From JAGOMX01 sp041738135 (lineage in GTDB: Bacteria; Pseudomonadota; Alphaproteobacteria; JAGOMX01), in assembly GCA_041738135.1 (NCBI GenBank), contig JBGSQK010000063.1, positions 4,829 through 68,828 of the forward strand: a stretch of 64,000 bases of DNA, in the 5' to 3' direction. The position numbers and the translations under genes were made by a program. The notes beneath the pieces are model-generated. The model made no database searches, was not told the DNA's origin, and worked only from the letters and a program-made list of their open reading frames with translations. Shown here piece by piece: positions 1-9,269 of this stretch; position 1 is the stretch's first letter; each line of letters opens with the position of its first letter.

Positions 1-2
1 AC

Positions 3-3000
3 CTTTCCTTCATTAAAAGTAAATACGGCAGTGCTGGTGGTGTTGCTATAATGGAGGATAGTGCTGGTAAAAAGTGGACAATTAAAAGCTGGAAGAATAG
101 GGATCATGCTCTGCAGGAATGTTTGGGGGCTGTTTTATTGGATCGGATGGATGTGCTCACACCTGGATTCTTCCTCTATAATGATTTGCCTAGAGCTTTA
201 AAGGGAAAAATCGAGAGCGGTGGTCATAAACTTGAGCATTGTGGCATATATCGTATTGCTGAATTTGTAGAAGGAAAAAAGCCTACGGATGAAGAGTTGC
301 CTCAGTTGGTTCTGCCACTCTACGTTCCGACATCACTTATTAGCTTTTGGGATACAAAACCAAAAAACACAAAAATCGATTCGGACGGGCGGCTACACTT
401 GATAGATACAGGAGGCTCGTTTTTCTTCAAAGCTGTGGGCAAGAGAGTAAAAAATTTCAAAGAGGATAGGTGGATGAGACACCAGGTCTCCGAGCTTAGA
501 TCTAGCCCTTATAAGTTTCAATGTCTGAATGAACTGTCCTTGGCAGATTTGGTGCCTCATTTCAAAGATGTGCTCAAACGTCAAGTTGCGTTGGTGGATG
601 CTCTCCAACAATTTCGTGACGATTTGCATTATGAGAGTGGGCGTGAGATTCAACACTTTCTGGAATCACGTCTGAATCATCTGGCGTTTCTGGTTGATTT
701 GCATGAGGGAAAAATTAATGTGCAAGCTGATCCGTTTTCCCTGGCTACTGAAATAGATGCCGCAGGGACACTATTATTTTGCGACCGGGGGCTAAGTGCG
801 AGAATTCTCATAGGCCAACGTGTGCGTCATGAATGGTGGGGTAACTTGGGTGGTAAGGCCAACACCGGGGAATACTTGTTTGAAACAGCCGCACGCGAGA
901 CTCGAGAAGAATCGGGCGGTAAAATTAACATTCTAAGCCGTACTTTGCTGGACGCGCCCTCTCATGATCTAATTGTATTAGAAGCTGGAACTCAATTGCG
1001 TCGTTATCGCACTTATCTAGTGCCGCATGAGTACGTAGATCCCGTATTATTGAAAAATTCAGAATATACAGCTTATAAATGGGTCTTTGTGACGGATATT
1101 TTGCAAGCCCTTAAAGCTGGCCAAGTGGTGAAGGCGGAGGGGCAAGAAACAATTGCTTTATCTGATGGCACATTATTACACCCGCCTTTCTGGCATTCTT
1201 TGCGGCAATCAAGAATTCAATCTTGGCTGGAAGGGCTAACGGTTAATAAGGACCTAGAATTCCGTGTGGCAACCCAGAGTCTTTTGGGCTATGAGAACCT
1301 GACACCTTTTTACCGAGAGGTTTCTCACTCTAATTCTTCCGTGCTTCGTGAAATACAAGGACGGCTCCAAAAACTGGAATGCCTTAGCCTAGTAGAGAGT
1401 AGGTTGATGAATCATGCAGTCACAACAGCTTCGCACACTGTTTTAGATAAATTATTTGAGGGTCCGACTGAGGCTAGCGAAACGGAAAAGATAATGACTG
1501 TTGTCAACAACCGTTCAGGAGACCTCCAGATCAACCAAACCCAAGCTGGAATGATTTCAAACATTATCGCTGTTGAGAAGAAATACGACGATAAGTATGG
1601 GCTTTATCATGGATTGAAACCTGAAGTCTGGTACAACTATTACGTGCTCAGTCTCTTGCGTCATAGGTTGGATGGAAAGTCACCTCAAACAACTGTTTTA
1701 CGTTCAACGGACTCATTCTTTGATAGATTTCCCACGGCCCATGATTTGTTGAACTATGTGGTCGGAGGTAATCACAATTATTCCGAAGGCTATCTTGAGG
1801 CAGGCGTTTCCTTTAACGCAACGCTATTTAGTAATTTGGATTCGAAAACATCCTCCACCATGAGGAATTTTATTCTAGGAATCTCGCGACAACCCCCCAA
1901 AGACATTTGGAACATTATGGGGACTACATTTACGGAAATAGGTCTGCCTTCAGCAGATCTCATTGCTAAGCTGTTGGAAATATATAATGCATCTGGCCTG
2001 AAGGAAACGGGATGCTTACTGCAGTTTTTCTTGGATCCCCATGACGTGAATTATCTTTGTTATCCTTGTGGCAGTATGGGAAGTCCCCTCATAGCCGGGA
2101 ATGGTAGTGTGGTAAGAGACTCTAGAGCCATATTTGATCTCATTCGACATGGAGAGTCGCCTCACATAGCGGAATATCAATTCAGGATTCATGCGAATGT
2201 CTATGGCAAACCTATCATTGTGAAAGATTATTTTTCTGATGGAAACCAGGATCGAATTTTAGCTCTTAATAGAAAGGTGCACCGGGTTTTAGATGACTAT
2301 CTATTTGATGCGGTGCGTGGCTTGCTTTGTAATAACAGTGTTTATGGCCTCAATCCTCCAAGGATTTTAAGGGAAGTAAGGCGTGGCTATATTAGCTCGC
2401 ACGAACTTACTTCGAAAAACCCGATGGGCGCTGCGGTGGAAAAAGGTGAAAGTGCCTTGTTGTGGCTGGTTCATGAAAATCCCGATTTGCTGGAAGATGA
2501 TCTTGCGCTGGAGCAAACCTATACGCGGCGAGATACGATGGAACAACTTCAGCTGAAGCATAATCCGTTAATTCAAGTACTCAGGGGTAGGCAAGTCGCC
2601 ATAAACGCTTTATGTTCAATGGTTCCCTATCAGGCGGAATTCAAGCACGTGGCTAGTATTGTACTTCAGCTGGGAATTCCCCGGTCGATGGAATCGGCCG
2701 TTGTCATTCAAAAATATGGCCTCATTCAGGAGGGCATGAAGGGTCGGAAAATTCGTAGTATCCTTCGGGCAATTGATAATTGTGAGGAGATAAAAGAAAC
2801 GGTTGCTAAATTCTGTCAGAAATACGATTTTCTCGGTAATCAGAAGTCGTTAGAAATTGAAAACCTATTGCGGGTGCTAAAAAATAGGCTATTAACTAAT
2901 GGCGACGTCTACGAACTTGCCGAAAAGGCTCGTATCATCAGACCCGGAATGACTGCGCATCATATCCTGCTATCCATACAAGAACTCATGGAGCTTAAGG

Positions 3001-4436
3001 AAAAAGACAGGCAAGAAATAATTGATTTAATTAAGCGCTTTGATCTTATGGGTCAGGATGTCGAAGGTTCTGCTATAAAAATGTCTGACCTTCAAAGTGT
3101 AGTTGAGTTGTTAAAATCCACTGGATCCGATGTGGAATATTACTTTAAAAGGACAAAGAGTCTCGGATTAATTAGCTCTGATATAAAAGGGGAAGAAATC
3201 GTCGGAAGGATAGAGACAGTGAGAGAACTTGGAGACGATTTTGAACGCGTTATGGCTCTGGCCACAGATAATGGTTTTGTTCGGGATTTAAAGTATGACT
3301 GTCCAAATATACTCTGGGTTTTAAACGATCTTGGAGAAAATGTAGAAGGTGCCATTGAATTGGTCAAACGGGATTTGGGGAATCCTGAAAGGGACGCTCG
3401 GAATTGGAGTCTGATATTTCAAGCCATTAGGGATTTAGGTGCTGAGGCAGAAAGCGCCATTGCTTTTGCCAAAAAAGTGGGTGTTTTGGATAAGAATGAT
3501 CAAGGCGTTGAAATAAACATGTGTTTGAACATGGTTCAAGAGATGAAAGATCAAATGGAAAACTATATCGCTTTGGCTCAGAAGTTACAGGTATACCCCC
3601 AAAGTTTTACCAACTTTCAGCGGGTAGGGGTTCTATTGTACCTAAAAGGGATGGGCGACAGAGTGGAGTCAATCATTGCAGCAGCTAGAACATATGGGGT
3701 AATTGGTGATCATCTTGATTGTAAACAGCTCATGAAAGTTCTAAAGGGTCTCGAAAATTTGGGACACTCAGCTGATAGAATATTGCAATATGCTGCTGCT
3801 AATGACAGGCTAAATGTTGGTTTTCCGCATGGCGTGGGATACTCCATAGAAGCTGAGCTATTGTACCTGCAACACATCTTTAGACAAAGCCGCGGTGTTG
3901 ATATAGCTTTCAAATACGGATTGATAACAGATGCAACGAATCATGGGGTCATTGCAAACATGTTAGACGAGGTGATAGATCTGGGCGAAAAAGCGGAAGA
4001 GGTAATTAAGGAAGCTGTGAGGACTGGTCGTCTTAAACCTGGTATGAGCACCAAAGCGATTTCAGATGTTTTTACTGATATAAAAATTTATGGGAGTCAT
4101 AGTGAATTAAGCATGGCTTTGGCTAAAAAATATAAACTTTTATCAGATGGTTGTGCTGGAGAAAAAACCGCTGAATTCCTTTGGCATATAGAAGATCTGG
4201 GTGTTTGCGGCGAATATATCATCCAATATGGGGTCAAGCATAATCACTTGCGAGAAGATATGAGCGAGCGTGAAATTATGGAAAAACTTTCTTACCTAGG
4301 GTCCATATTCCTACGCAGCGAAGTCCTTGAAACCGCTCTTGCGCAGGGTCTGGTTTCTGATGACATGGATACACAAGAGATTCATAACATCGTGGGTGAT
4401 TTGAGGGCAAGGATGAGGACGGCGGAGAGGAAGTGA
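3..4436 (+). CDS. giant protein with kinase-like, Nudix and helical-repeat regions (5'-partial)
   Basis: The frame is open to the left edge and the first Met (51) has no ribosome-binding site, so this is probably the 3' part of a longer gene. Numbering from that Met: residues 1-150 look like the remains of an atypical (HipA/PI3K-like) kinase, with a Gly-Gly-Val turn just before it, a Lys in WTIKSW and an Asp-containing loop LHLIDTGGSFFF near 115-126. Residues about 230-350 form a Nudix hydrolase domain with a complete box: G268, E274, R282, E283, E286, E287, G289. Residues 350-870 are not recognised. From about 873 to the end there are roughly 15 tandem repeats of about 36 residues, predicted to be helical, with a pattern L-G-x3-E-x2-I-x2-A-x3-G-L-I. 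No signal peptide can be judged because the true N-terminus is outside the window. The architecture suggests a host-directed effector or a nucleotide-processing enzyme; this is inference. Confidence 0.8.
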   Translation, partial: LSFIKSKYGSAGGVAIMEDSAGKKWTIKSWKNRDHALQECLGAVLLDRMDVLTPGFFLYNDLPRALKGKIESGGHKLEHCGIYRIAEFVEGKKPTDEELPQLVLPLYVPTSLISFWDTKPKNTKIDSDGRLHLIDTGGSFFFKAVGKRVKNFKEDRWMRHQVSELRSSPYKFQCLNELSLADLVPHFKDVLKRQVALVDALQQFRDDLHYESGREIQHFLESRLNHLAFLVDLHEGKINVQADPFSLATEIDAAGTLLFCDRGLSARILIGQRVRHEWWGNLGGKANTGEYLFETAARETREESGGKINILSRTLLDAPSHDLIVLEAGTQLRRYRTYLVPHEYVDPVLLKNSEYTAYKWVFVTDILQALKAGQVVKAEGQETIALSDGTLLHPPFWHSLRQSRIQSWLEGLTVNKDLEFRVATQSLLGYENLTPFYREVSHSNSSVLREIQGRLQKLECLSLVESRLMNHAVTTASHTVLDKLFEGPTEASETEKIMTVVNNRSGDLQINQTQAGMISNIIAVEKKYDDKYGLYHGLKPEVWYNYYVLSLLRHRLDGKSPQTTVLRSTDSFFDRFPTAHDLLNYVVGGNHNYSEGYLEAGVSFNATLFSNLDSKTSSTMRNFILGISRQPPKDIWNIMGTTFTEIGLPSADLIAKLLEIYNASGLKETGCLLQFFLDPHDVNYLCYPCGSMGSPLIAGNGSVVRDSRAIFDLIRHGESPHIAEYQFRIHANVYGKPIIVKDYFSDGNQDRILALNRKVHRVLDDYLFDAVRGLLCNNSVYGLNPPRILREVRRGYISSHELTSKNPMGAAVEKGESALLWLVHENPDLLEDDLALEQTYTRRDTMEQLQLKHNPLIQVLRGRQVAINALCSMVPYQAEFKHVASIVLQLGIPRSMESAVVIQKYGLIQEGMKGRKIRSILRAIDNCEEIKETVAKFCQKYDFLGNQKSLEIENLLRVLKNRLLTNGDVYELAEKARIIRPGMTAHHILLSIQELMELKEKDRQEIIDLIKRFDLMGQDVEGSAIKMSDLQSVVELLKSTGSDVEYYFKRTKSLGLISSDIKGEEIVGRIETVRELGDDFERVMALATDNGFVRDLKYDCPNILWVLNDLGENVEGAIELVKRDLGNPERDARNWSLIFQAIRDLGAEAESAIAFAKKVGVLDKNDQGVEINMCLNMVQEMKDQMENYIALAQKLQVYPQSFTNFQRVGVLLYLKGMGDRVESIIAAARTYGVIGDHLDCKQLMKVLKGLENLGHSADRILQYAAANDRLNVGFPHGVGYSIEAELLYLQHIFRQSRGVDIAFKYGLITDATNHGVIANMLDEVIDLGEKAEEVIKEAVRTGRLKPGMSTKAISDVFTDIKIYGSHSELSMALAKKYKLLSDGCAGEKTAEFLWHIEDLGVCGEYIIQYGVKHNHLREDMSEREIMEKLSYLGSIFLRSEVLETALAQGLVSDDMDTQEIHNIVGDLRARMRTAERK

Positions 4437-4520
4437 ATTGCTCTGGTGACGGGCGTCGATAAAATGCTGACAAAACCCGTAAATACCGTTAAAGTGCCTT
4501 AGGATATAAAGGAGTAATTC

Positions 4521-5921
4521 ATGTCAGAGCAAATGTATGATGTTGTGATCATCGGCGCCGGTCCTGGGGGATATGTGGCTGCCATTCGTTGTGCGCAACT
4601 GGGTAAGAAGGTAGCGATTGTTGAGGCGAACCATTTAGGTGGTATTTGTTTGAACTGGGGTTGTATACCGACCAAGGCTTTGTTGCGTTCGGCTGAGGTT
4701 TATCATTTGATTCAGAATTCAGAAGAATTTGGCATCACGGTTAAGGATGCCAAGATCAATTTTGATGTGATTATCAAGCGCTCTCGCGATGTGTCTGAGA
4801 AGCTCACTAAGGGTATTGCTCACCTGATGAAGAAGAATAAGGTGGATGTGATCAACGGCTATGGCCGTTTGAGTGGAAAGACCGGTAGTTATCATAAAAT
4901 CAGCGTGGATGGTAAATCCACTGTGCTTGCTGGTAAGGTGATCTTGGCAACGGGTGCACGAGCTCGTGTTTTGCCAGGACTGGAACCCGATGGTAAGGAT
5001 ATCTGGACATACAAAGAAGCCATGGTTCCTAAGGCATTGCCTAAATCCTTGCTGGTTATAGGTTCTGGCGCTATAGGCATGGAGTTTGCGTCATTTTACC
5101 GGACGCTGGGTGTGGATGTAACTGTGGTTGAGTTGCTGGATCGCATTCTCCCTGTGGAAGATGAAGAAGTATCCAAATTTGCTCGCAAAGCTTTTGAGGG
5201 TAAAGGGATTGTGGTGCATACGGGCGCAACAGTTAGAAAGTTGCATAAGTCTGCCAAAGGTGTGGATGCTGAGATTGAAATTAATGGTAAAGGCCAAAAA
5301 AGTACCTTTGATAAGGTAATCGTGGCCGTTGGCATTGTAGGCAATACGGAAGATCTGGGGCTTGAAAGCACCAAGGTGAAGTTGGAGAAAAACCAGATTA
5401 AGGTGAATGAATTCTGCCTGACCGATGAGCCTGGCATTTATGCTATCGGCGATGTGGCCGGTGCACCATGGCTGGCGCATAAAGCTAGCCACGAGGGTGT
5501 GATGGTTGCCGAGCATTTGGCTGGCGTGAAGGGTGTACATCCTATGAACCGCAGCATGATTCCTGGTTGTACTTATAGCTCGCCACAAGTGGCAAGCGTT
5601 GGTATGACTGAGGTTCAAGCCAAGGAAAAAGGCCATAAACTGAAGGTGGGTCGTTTTCCATTTATGGGTAACGGTAAGGCCCTTGCTTTGGGCGAGCCCG
5701 ACGGATTTGTGAAGACTATTTTTGACGAAAAAACCGGCGAACTGCTGGGTGCCCATATGATCGGCACGGAAGTTACTGAGCTCATCCAGGGCTTCGTCAT
5801 TGCCAAGACCATGGAAGCCACCGAGGTTGAGTTGATGCAAACCATTTTCCCTCATCCAACCCTGTCGGAAATGATGCATGAGTCGGTCCTGGATGCCTAT
5901 GGTCGCGTTATACATATGTAA
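4521..5921 (+). CDS. lpdA: dihydrolipoyl dehydrogenase (E3)
   Basis: FAD-dependent E3 subunit that reoxidises dihydrolipoyl groups on E2 of the 2-oxoacid dehydrogenase complexes and passes electrons to NAD+. The 466 residues match the usual length. The FAD-binding loop IGAGPGGY is at 11-18, the redox disulfide pair C43/C48 lies in GGICLNWGCIPTKA, the NAD-binding loop VIGSGAIGMEF is near 178, and the C-terminal dimer-interface motif HPTLSE carries the catalytic His-Glu dyad. The ATG has a good AAGGAG site 7 bases upstream. lipA follows after 9 bases, so enzyme and cofactor synthesis are probably co-transcribed. Confidence 0.98.
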   Translation: MSEQMYDVVIIGAGPGGYVAAIRCAQLGKKVAIVEANHLGGICLNWGCIPTKALLRSAEVYHLIQNSEEFGITVKDAKINFDVIIKRSRDVSEKLTKGIAHLMKKNKVDVINGYGRLSGKTGSYHKISVDGKSTVLAGKVILATGARARVLPGLEPDGKDIWTYKEAMVPKALPKSLLVIGSGAIGMEFASFYRTLGVDVTVVELLDRILPVEDEEVSKFARKAFEGKGIVVHTGATVRKLHKSAKGVDAEIEINGKGQKSTFDKVIVAVGIVGNTEDLGLESTKVKLEKNQIKVNEFCLTDEPGIYAIGDVAGAPWLAHKASHEGVMVAEHLAGVKGVHPMNRSMIPGCTYSSPQVASVGMTEVQAKEKGHKLKVGRFPFMGNGKALALGEPDGFVKTIFDEKTGELLGAHMIGTEVTELIQGFVIAKTMEATEVELMQTIFPHPTLSEMMHESVLDAYGRVIHM

Positions 5922-5930
5922 GGCTTTGAT

Positions 5931-6821
5931 ATGAATACTCCCTTAAAAAGACCCGATTGGATTCGGGTGAAGGCCCCCACATCACCGCAATACGCGGCGA
6001 CCAGGGACATCATCCGCAAGCAAAAGCTGAACACGGTTTGTGAAGAGGCCGCATGCCCCAATATAGGTGAATGCTGGGCGCAAAAGCATGCTACGGTTAT
6101 GATTTTGGGGAGCGTTTGTACGCGGTCATGCCGGTTTTGTAATATCGCCACAGGTACGCCTGATCTGCTGGATCCACACGAGCCAGAGCGCGTGGCTGCG
6201 GCCATGTCTGAGCTGGGTTTGAAGCATGTGGTGGTTACATCGGTGGATCGCGATGATTTGCCTGATGGTGGTGCAGAGCATTTTGCTAAAACTATTCGAT
6301 ATATTCGTATTTATTCGCCCGGGACGACCATAGAGGTGTTAACGCCGGATTTCTTGCGTAAACCTGGCGCCATCGAAAAAGTAGTGGAAGCTGAACCTGA
6401 TGTGTACAACCACAACCTGGAAACAGTGCCGCGGCTGTATGCCACTGTGCGGCCCGGGGCGCGGTATTTTCATTCTTTGAAGCTGCTGGATAAAGTAAAA
6501 GAGCTGAATCCTCGCATCTTTACCAAATCCGGCATTATGGTGGGCTTGGGTGAAGACAAGAACGAGATATATCAAGTGATGAATGACCTGCGTGCGGCGG
6601 ATGTGGACTTTATGACCATTGGCCAGTATTTGCAACCCACACCTACACACCATCCATTGTTGCGTTATGCTACGCCTGAAGAATTTGATGAATATGCCAG
6701 AATGGCTCGTGGGAAAGGGTTTTTGATGGTTTCATCCTCGCCTTTAACTCGTTCGTCGTATCACGCAGGCGATGATTTTGCTCAGCTACGAGCGGCTCGA
6801 GATGAAAAACTGAGGTCATAA
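5931..6821 (+). CDS. lipA: lipoyl synthase
   Basis: Radical-SAM enzyme that inserts two sulfur atoms into protein-bound octanoyl groups to make lipoyl cofactor, the prosthetic group of the complexes served by the upstream lpdA. The auxiliary [4Fe-4S] cysteines are in CEEAACPNIGEC (about 38-49) and the radical-SAM CxxxCxxC is CTRSCRFC (about 64-71). The conserved SSY near the C-terminus (RSSYHAGD) supplies the serine ligand of the auxiliary cluster. The 296 residues match the short alphaproteobacterial form. The gene lies 9 bases after lpdA and its stop abuts the next start. Confidence 0.98.
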   Translation: MNTPLKRPDWIRVKAPTSPQYAATRDIIRKQKLNTVCEEAACPNIGECWAQKHATVMILGSVCTRSCRFCNIATGTPDLLDPHEPERVAAAMSELGLKHVVVTSVDRDDLPDGGAEHFAKTIRYIRIYSPGTTIEVLTPDFLRKPGAIEKVVEAEPDVYNHNLETVPRLYATVRPGARYFHSLKLLDKVKELNPRIFTKSGIMVGLGEDKNEIYQVMNDLRAADVDFMTIGQYLQPTPTHHPLLRYATPEEFDEYARMARGKGFLMVSSSPLTRSSYHAGDDFAQLRAARDEKLRS

Positions 6822-7256
6822 ATGCCAACCCATGCGGAAATCAAAGTTGTGCCCTATACGGCCAAGCAGATGTACGATCTGATTGCTGATATTGAAAAAT
6901 ATCCCGAGTTCCTGCCGTGGTGTATTGCCTCGCGTATTCGCGAGCGTAAGGAAGATTTAATCATCGCCGACTTGGTGGTGGGCTATAAGATCTTCAAGGA
7001 ATCGTTTACCTCGCAAGTACGTCTGCACCCGCCTTCACGCATTGATGTGAACTATGAACAGGGCCCGTTTCGTTATTTGAACAACCATTGGAAGTTCAAT
7101 GATCTGGGTAATGGCTCATGTGAACTGGATTTTTACGTGGATTTTGCTTTTAAAAACCACTTTTTCCAAAGCGCCATTGAGATGTTTTTCAATGAAGCCG
7201 TGCGGATTATGATCCATTCATTCGAAACGAGGGCAGGGGTGCTTTATAAGAAGTAA
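6822..7256 (+). CDS. RatA/Coq10-type START-domain protein
   Basis: A 144-residue protein of the type II toxin RatA / ubiquinone-binding Coq10 family (polyketide cyclase-like START fold). Family features are the opening PYTAKQMYDLIADIEKYPEF, a central S-F-T-S-Q-V strand and the end segment SFETRA. In alphaproteobacteria this family commonly sits after lipA and is thought to bind ubiquinone or assist respiratory chain function; a ribosome-association role (RatA) is known only in E. coli. The ATG starts at the base after the lipA stop and its GAGGT ribosome-binding site lies inside the lipA end, so the two are translationally coupled. Confidence 0.9.
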   Translation: MPTHAEIKVVPYTAKQMYDLIADIEKYPEFLPWCIASRIRERKEDLIIADLVVGYKIFKESFTSQVRLHPPSRIDVNYEQGPFRYLNNHWKFNDLGNGSCELDFYVDFAFKNHFFQSAIEMFFNEAVRIMIHSFETRAGVLYKK

Positions 7257-7288
7257 TAATAATGCAGCAGAAATATGAGCCGAGATTT

Positions 7289-7406
7289 GTCATCCCCGCG
7301 AAGGCGGGGATCCAGCACAATAGGCATCGCGAAGCGATTCAATATAGCTACACAAAGCGCCGTTGGCGCACATTTTGCGCTGGATCCCCGCCTTCGCGGG
7401 GATGAC
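7289..7406. repeat. palindromic intergenic repeat, type A
   Basis: Two 30-base arms (7289-7318 and 7377-7406) are reverse complements with one mismatch; the arm begins GTCATCCCCGCGAAGGCGGG. Each arm is itself a short palindrome (CCCCGC/GCGGGG). The 58-base centre contains a small hairpin (TCGCGAAGCGA) followed by ATATAG. It occupies most of the space between the RatA/Coq10 gene and the LRR gene and may also end transcription. Related elements are at 28764, 38947, 53560 and 56403. No coding sequence is visible in it. Confidence 0.9.
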
Positions 7407-7542
7407 ATCCAGTATATACATTGCAAGTTATTTCCGGAATTGGCATAAGGCTGGAACTTTCCCAAGATTAACCTTTTACACATTTGTTATTTACTAATTG
7501 TTTATTTCGAGATCGTCTAATACAGGTGAAAGGATGCCTGTC

Positions 7543-9258
7543 ATGATGATTACCTCTCGATTTATACTTATAAACGCAATTAGTCTTTCATTGGCTTTTC
7601 CAGTGTGCTGTTCGGGCGCTCATTCGGATGACTTGGAAGATAACTCTCAGCCCGTCTCTATGAAGCAAAAAGTCACTTGGGATCTTCTTCCTCTAGAGAA
7701 GTCTGGGGTTGAGCCAGCATTTATGGATATCTATTCAGTATTTACAAAACTGGGACCGGAAGAGCAGCGGAATATCATTAAATCTCTGCACAAGCAAGTC
7801 AAACAGGACACCAGGGATACAGCGGCCGCACGGAAATACTTGGATGCTATCGTTCGTCAAGCCAAAGGCAAGTGGCCTGGTGAGTTAATTAGCAATATGG
7901 ATGTGATGGTGGCGTTGGGTATCGATACGCCCAAAGGGCAGCGGGATTTTATTCGCGAGCATGCACCTATGGCCAATGTGGTGGCGTCTGGAAAATTTCG
8001 GGACGCTCTGAACCAGACCTATTTTTATCTTGCGGATGCATATAGTAAAGCGGATCCCCAATGTGAAATCCTAAGCTATCCCCTGGCGGATGTGAAAATG
8101 TTGCCGAGGCAAATCGGGCGTTTGAGGAATGCAGATTATATGTCGTTCTATGGCAATCAATTGGTGAGCATTCCCCATGAGGTGGGGGATTTGAGAAGGC
8201 TGCTTGAAGTGAACTTGCATGATAATAACCTGTCAAGCCTGCCCATAGAATTCAGTCAGTTAAGCAATTTGCAAAAGTTGGACTTGTCTGGCAACAATTT
8301 TTCTTATGTGCCCGATGCTATTTGGCAGCTGAGTAACTTACGCGAGTTAAATTTGTCGCGTAATCACATCAGTGTTGTGCCAGTGGAATTGGCTCGATTG
8401 TCGAATTTGGAAAAACTTTACCTGTCAGAAAACCAAATTGCTAAATTGCCCGAGGAAATATGCAATCTGCCCAATCTTCAAATTTTTAGTGTAGCTGATA
8501 ATAGGCTTTCGGGTTTGCCTGAAAATATTGGGAATTTACGGCAGTTGAATAGTTTGTCTGCTTATAAAAACCAAATCACTTCGTTGCCGGAGAGTTTAAA
8601 GTTTCTGGATCAGCTGGAGGATCTTAAGCTGTTCAGTAATAGGCTTTCTTCTTTGCCAGTAGGATTCGGTCAGCTGGCTAAATTGAAGAGCCTCAGTTTG
8701 TTTGATAACAAGTTTACAGAGTTTCCCGAGGAAGTAACACTATTGAGCGATTTAGTGGATCTGTCCTTGGCTGACAATAAAATGACCACAGTTTCTAGCC
8801 AGGTTGGACAGCTGCAAGGTTTGAAATGGCTTGATTTGTCGAACAACAGATTATCAGATTTACCGGATACGCTGGGTCAGCTGGTGTTCCTGCATGGCCT
8901 TGATTTGTCATGTAATCAGCTTAAGAAGCTACCAGATGATATCGGGCAGATGGCATTTTTGAATCAACTGGATGTATCGCATAATGAGCTTACCGAGCTA
9001 CCGAAGCAAATCGGCTTGCTGACTGATATCACTAGGCTCTACTTTGAAAGCAATCAGCTGAGCGTTTTGCCCAAAGAAATTGTGGCTTTGCAAAATCTGG
9101 AAGCCATCGACTTGTCTAACAATAAATTCGAAGCTTTCCCTGCGCGGTTGGCGTTTATGGATGCCTTGCGTTTGGTAAACTTCAGCGATAATCCTTACAA
9201 GAAGATATTTTCTTTCTGGCAGAGCAAATTGCCGAAGGGATGTATTTTGATGTATTGA
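7543..9258 (+). CDS. exported leucine-rich-repeat protein
   Basis: A 571-residue protein. The start chosen is ATG 7543 because GAAAGGA ends 9 bases upstream; ATG 7534 is an alternative. The first 25 residues are a Sec signal peptide (ITSRFILINAISLSLAFP, then CCSGA). From about residue 180 to the C-terminus there are about 16 bacterial-type 23-residue leucine-rich repeats of the form L-x2-L-x-L-x2-N-x-L-x2-L-P-x-E-I-x2-L. LRR proteins of this type usually act in protein-protein contact and many in intracellular bacteria are effectors, but the target is unknown. It has no evident operon partner; the cysK gene converges on it with only 11 bases between. Confidence 0.9.
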   Translation: MMITSRFILINAISLSLAFPVCCSGAHSDDLEDNSQPVSMKQKVTWDLLPLEKSGVEPAFMDIYSVFTKLGPEEQRNIIKSLHKQVKQDTRDTAAARKYLDAIVRQAKGKWPGELISNMDVMVALGIDTPKGQRDFIREHAPMANVVASGKFRDALNQTYFYLADAYSKADPQCEILSYPLADVKMLPRQIGRLRNADYMSFYGNQLVSIPHEVGDLRRLLEVNLHDNNLSSLPIEFSQLSNLQKLDLSGNNFSYVPDAIWQLSNLRELNLSRNHISVVPVELARLSNLEKLYLSENQIAKLPEEICNLPNLQIFSVADNRLSGLPENIGNLRQLNSLSAYKNQITSLPESLKFLDQLEDLKLFSNRLSSLPVGFGQLAKLKSLSLFDNKFTEFPEEVTLLSDLVDLSLADNKMTTVSSQVGQLQGLKWLDLSNNRLSDLPDTLGQLVFLHGLDLSCNQLKKLPDDIGQMAFLNQLDVSHNELTELPKQIGLLTDITRLYFESNQLSVLPKEIVALQNLEAIDLSNNKFEAFPARLAFMDALRLVNFSDNPYKKIFSFWQSKLPKGCILMY

Positions 9259-9269
9259 GTGGGCTCAAC

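Noticed and set aside
5091..5915. Long open frame on the strand opposite lpdA
   Set aside because: It lies wholly inside an unmistakable lpdA, has no ribosome-binding site and its product has no sense motifs; it is a by-product of lpdA codon use.
7289..7406. CRISPR-like array made of the repeated palindromes
   Set aside because: The copies are tens of kilobases apart, with no regular spacers and no cas genes.
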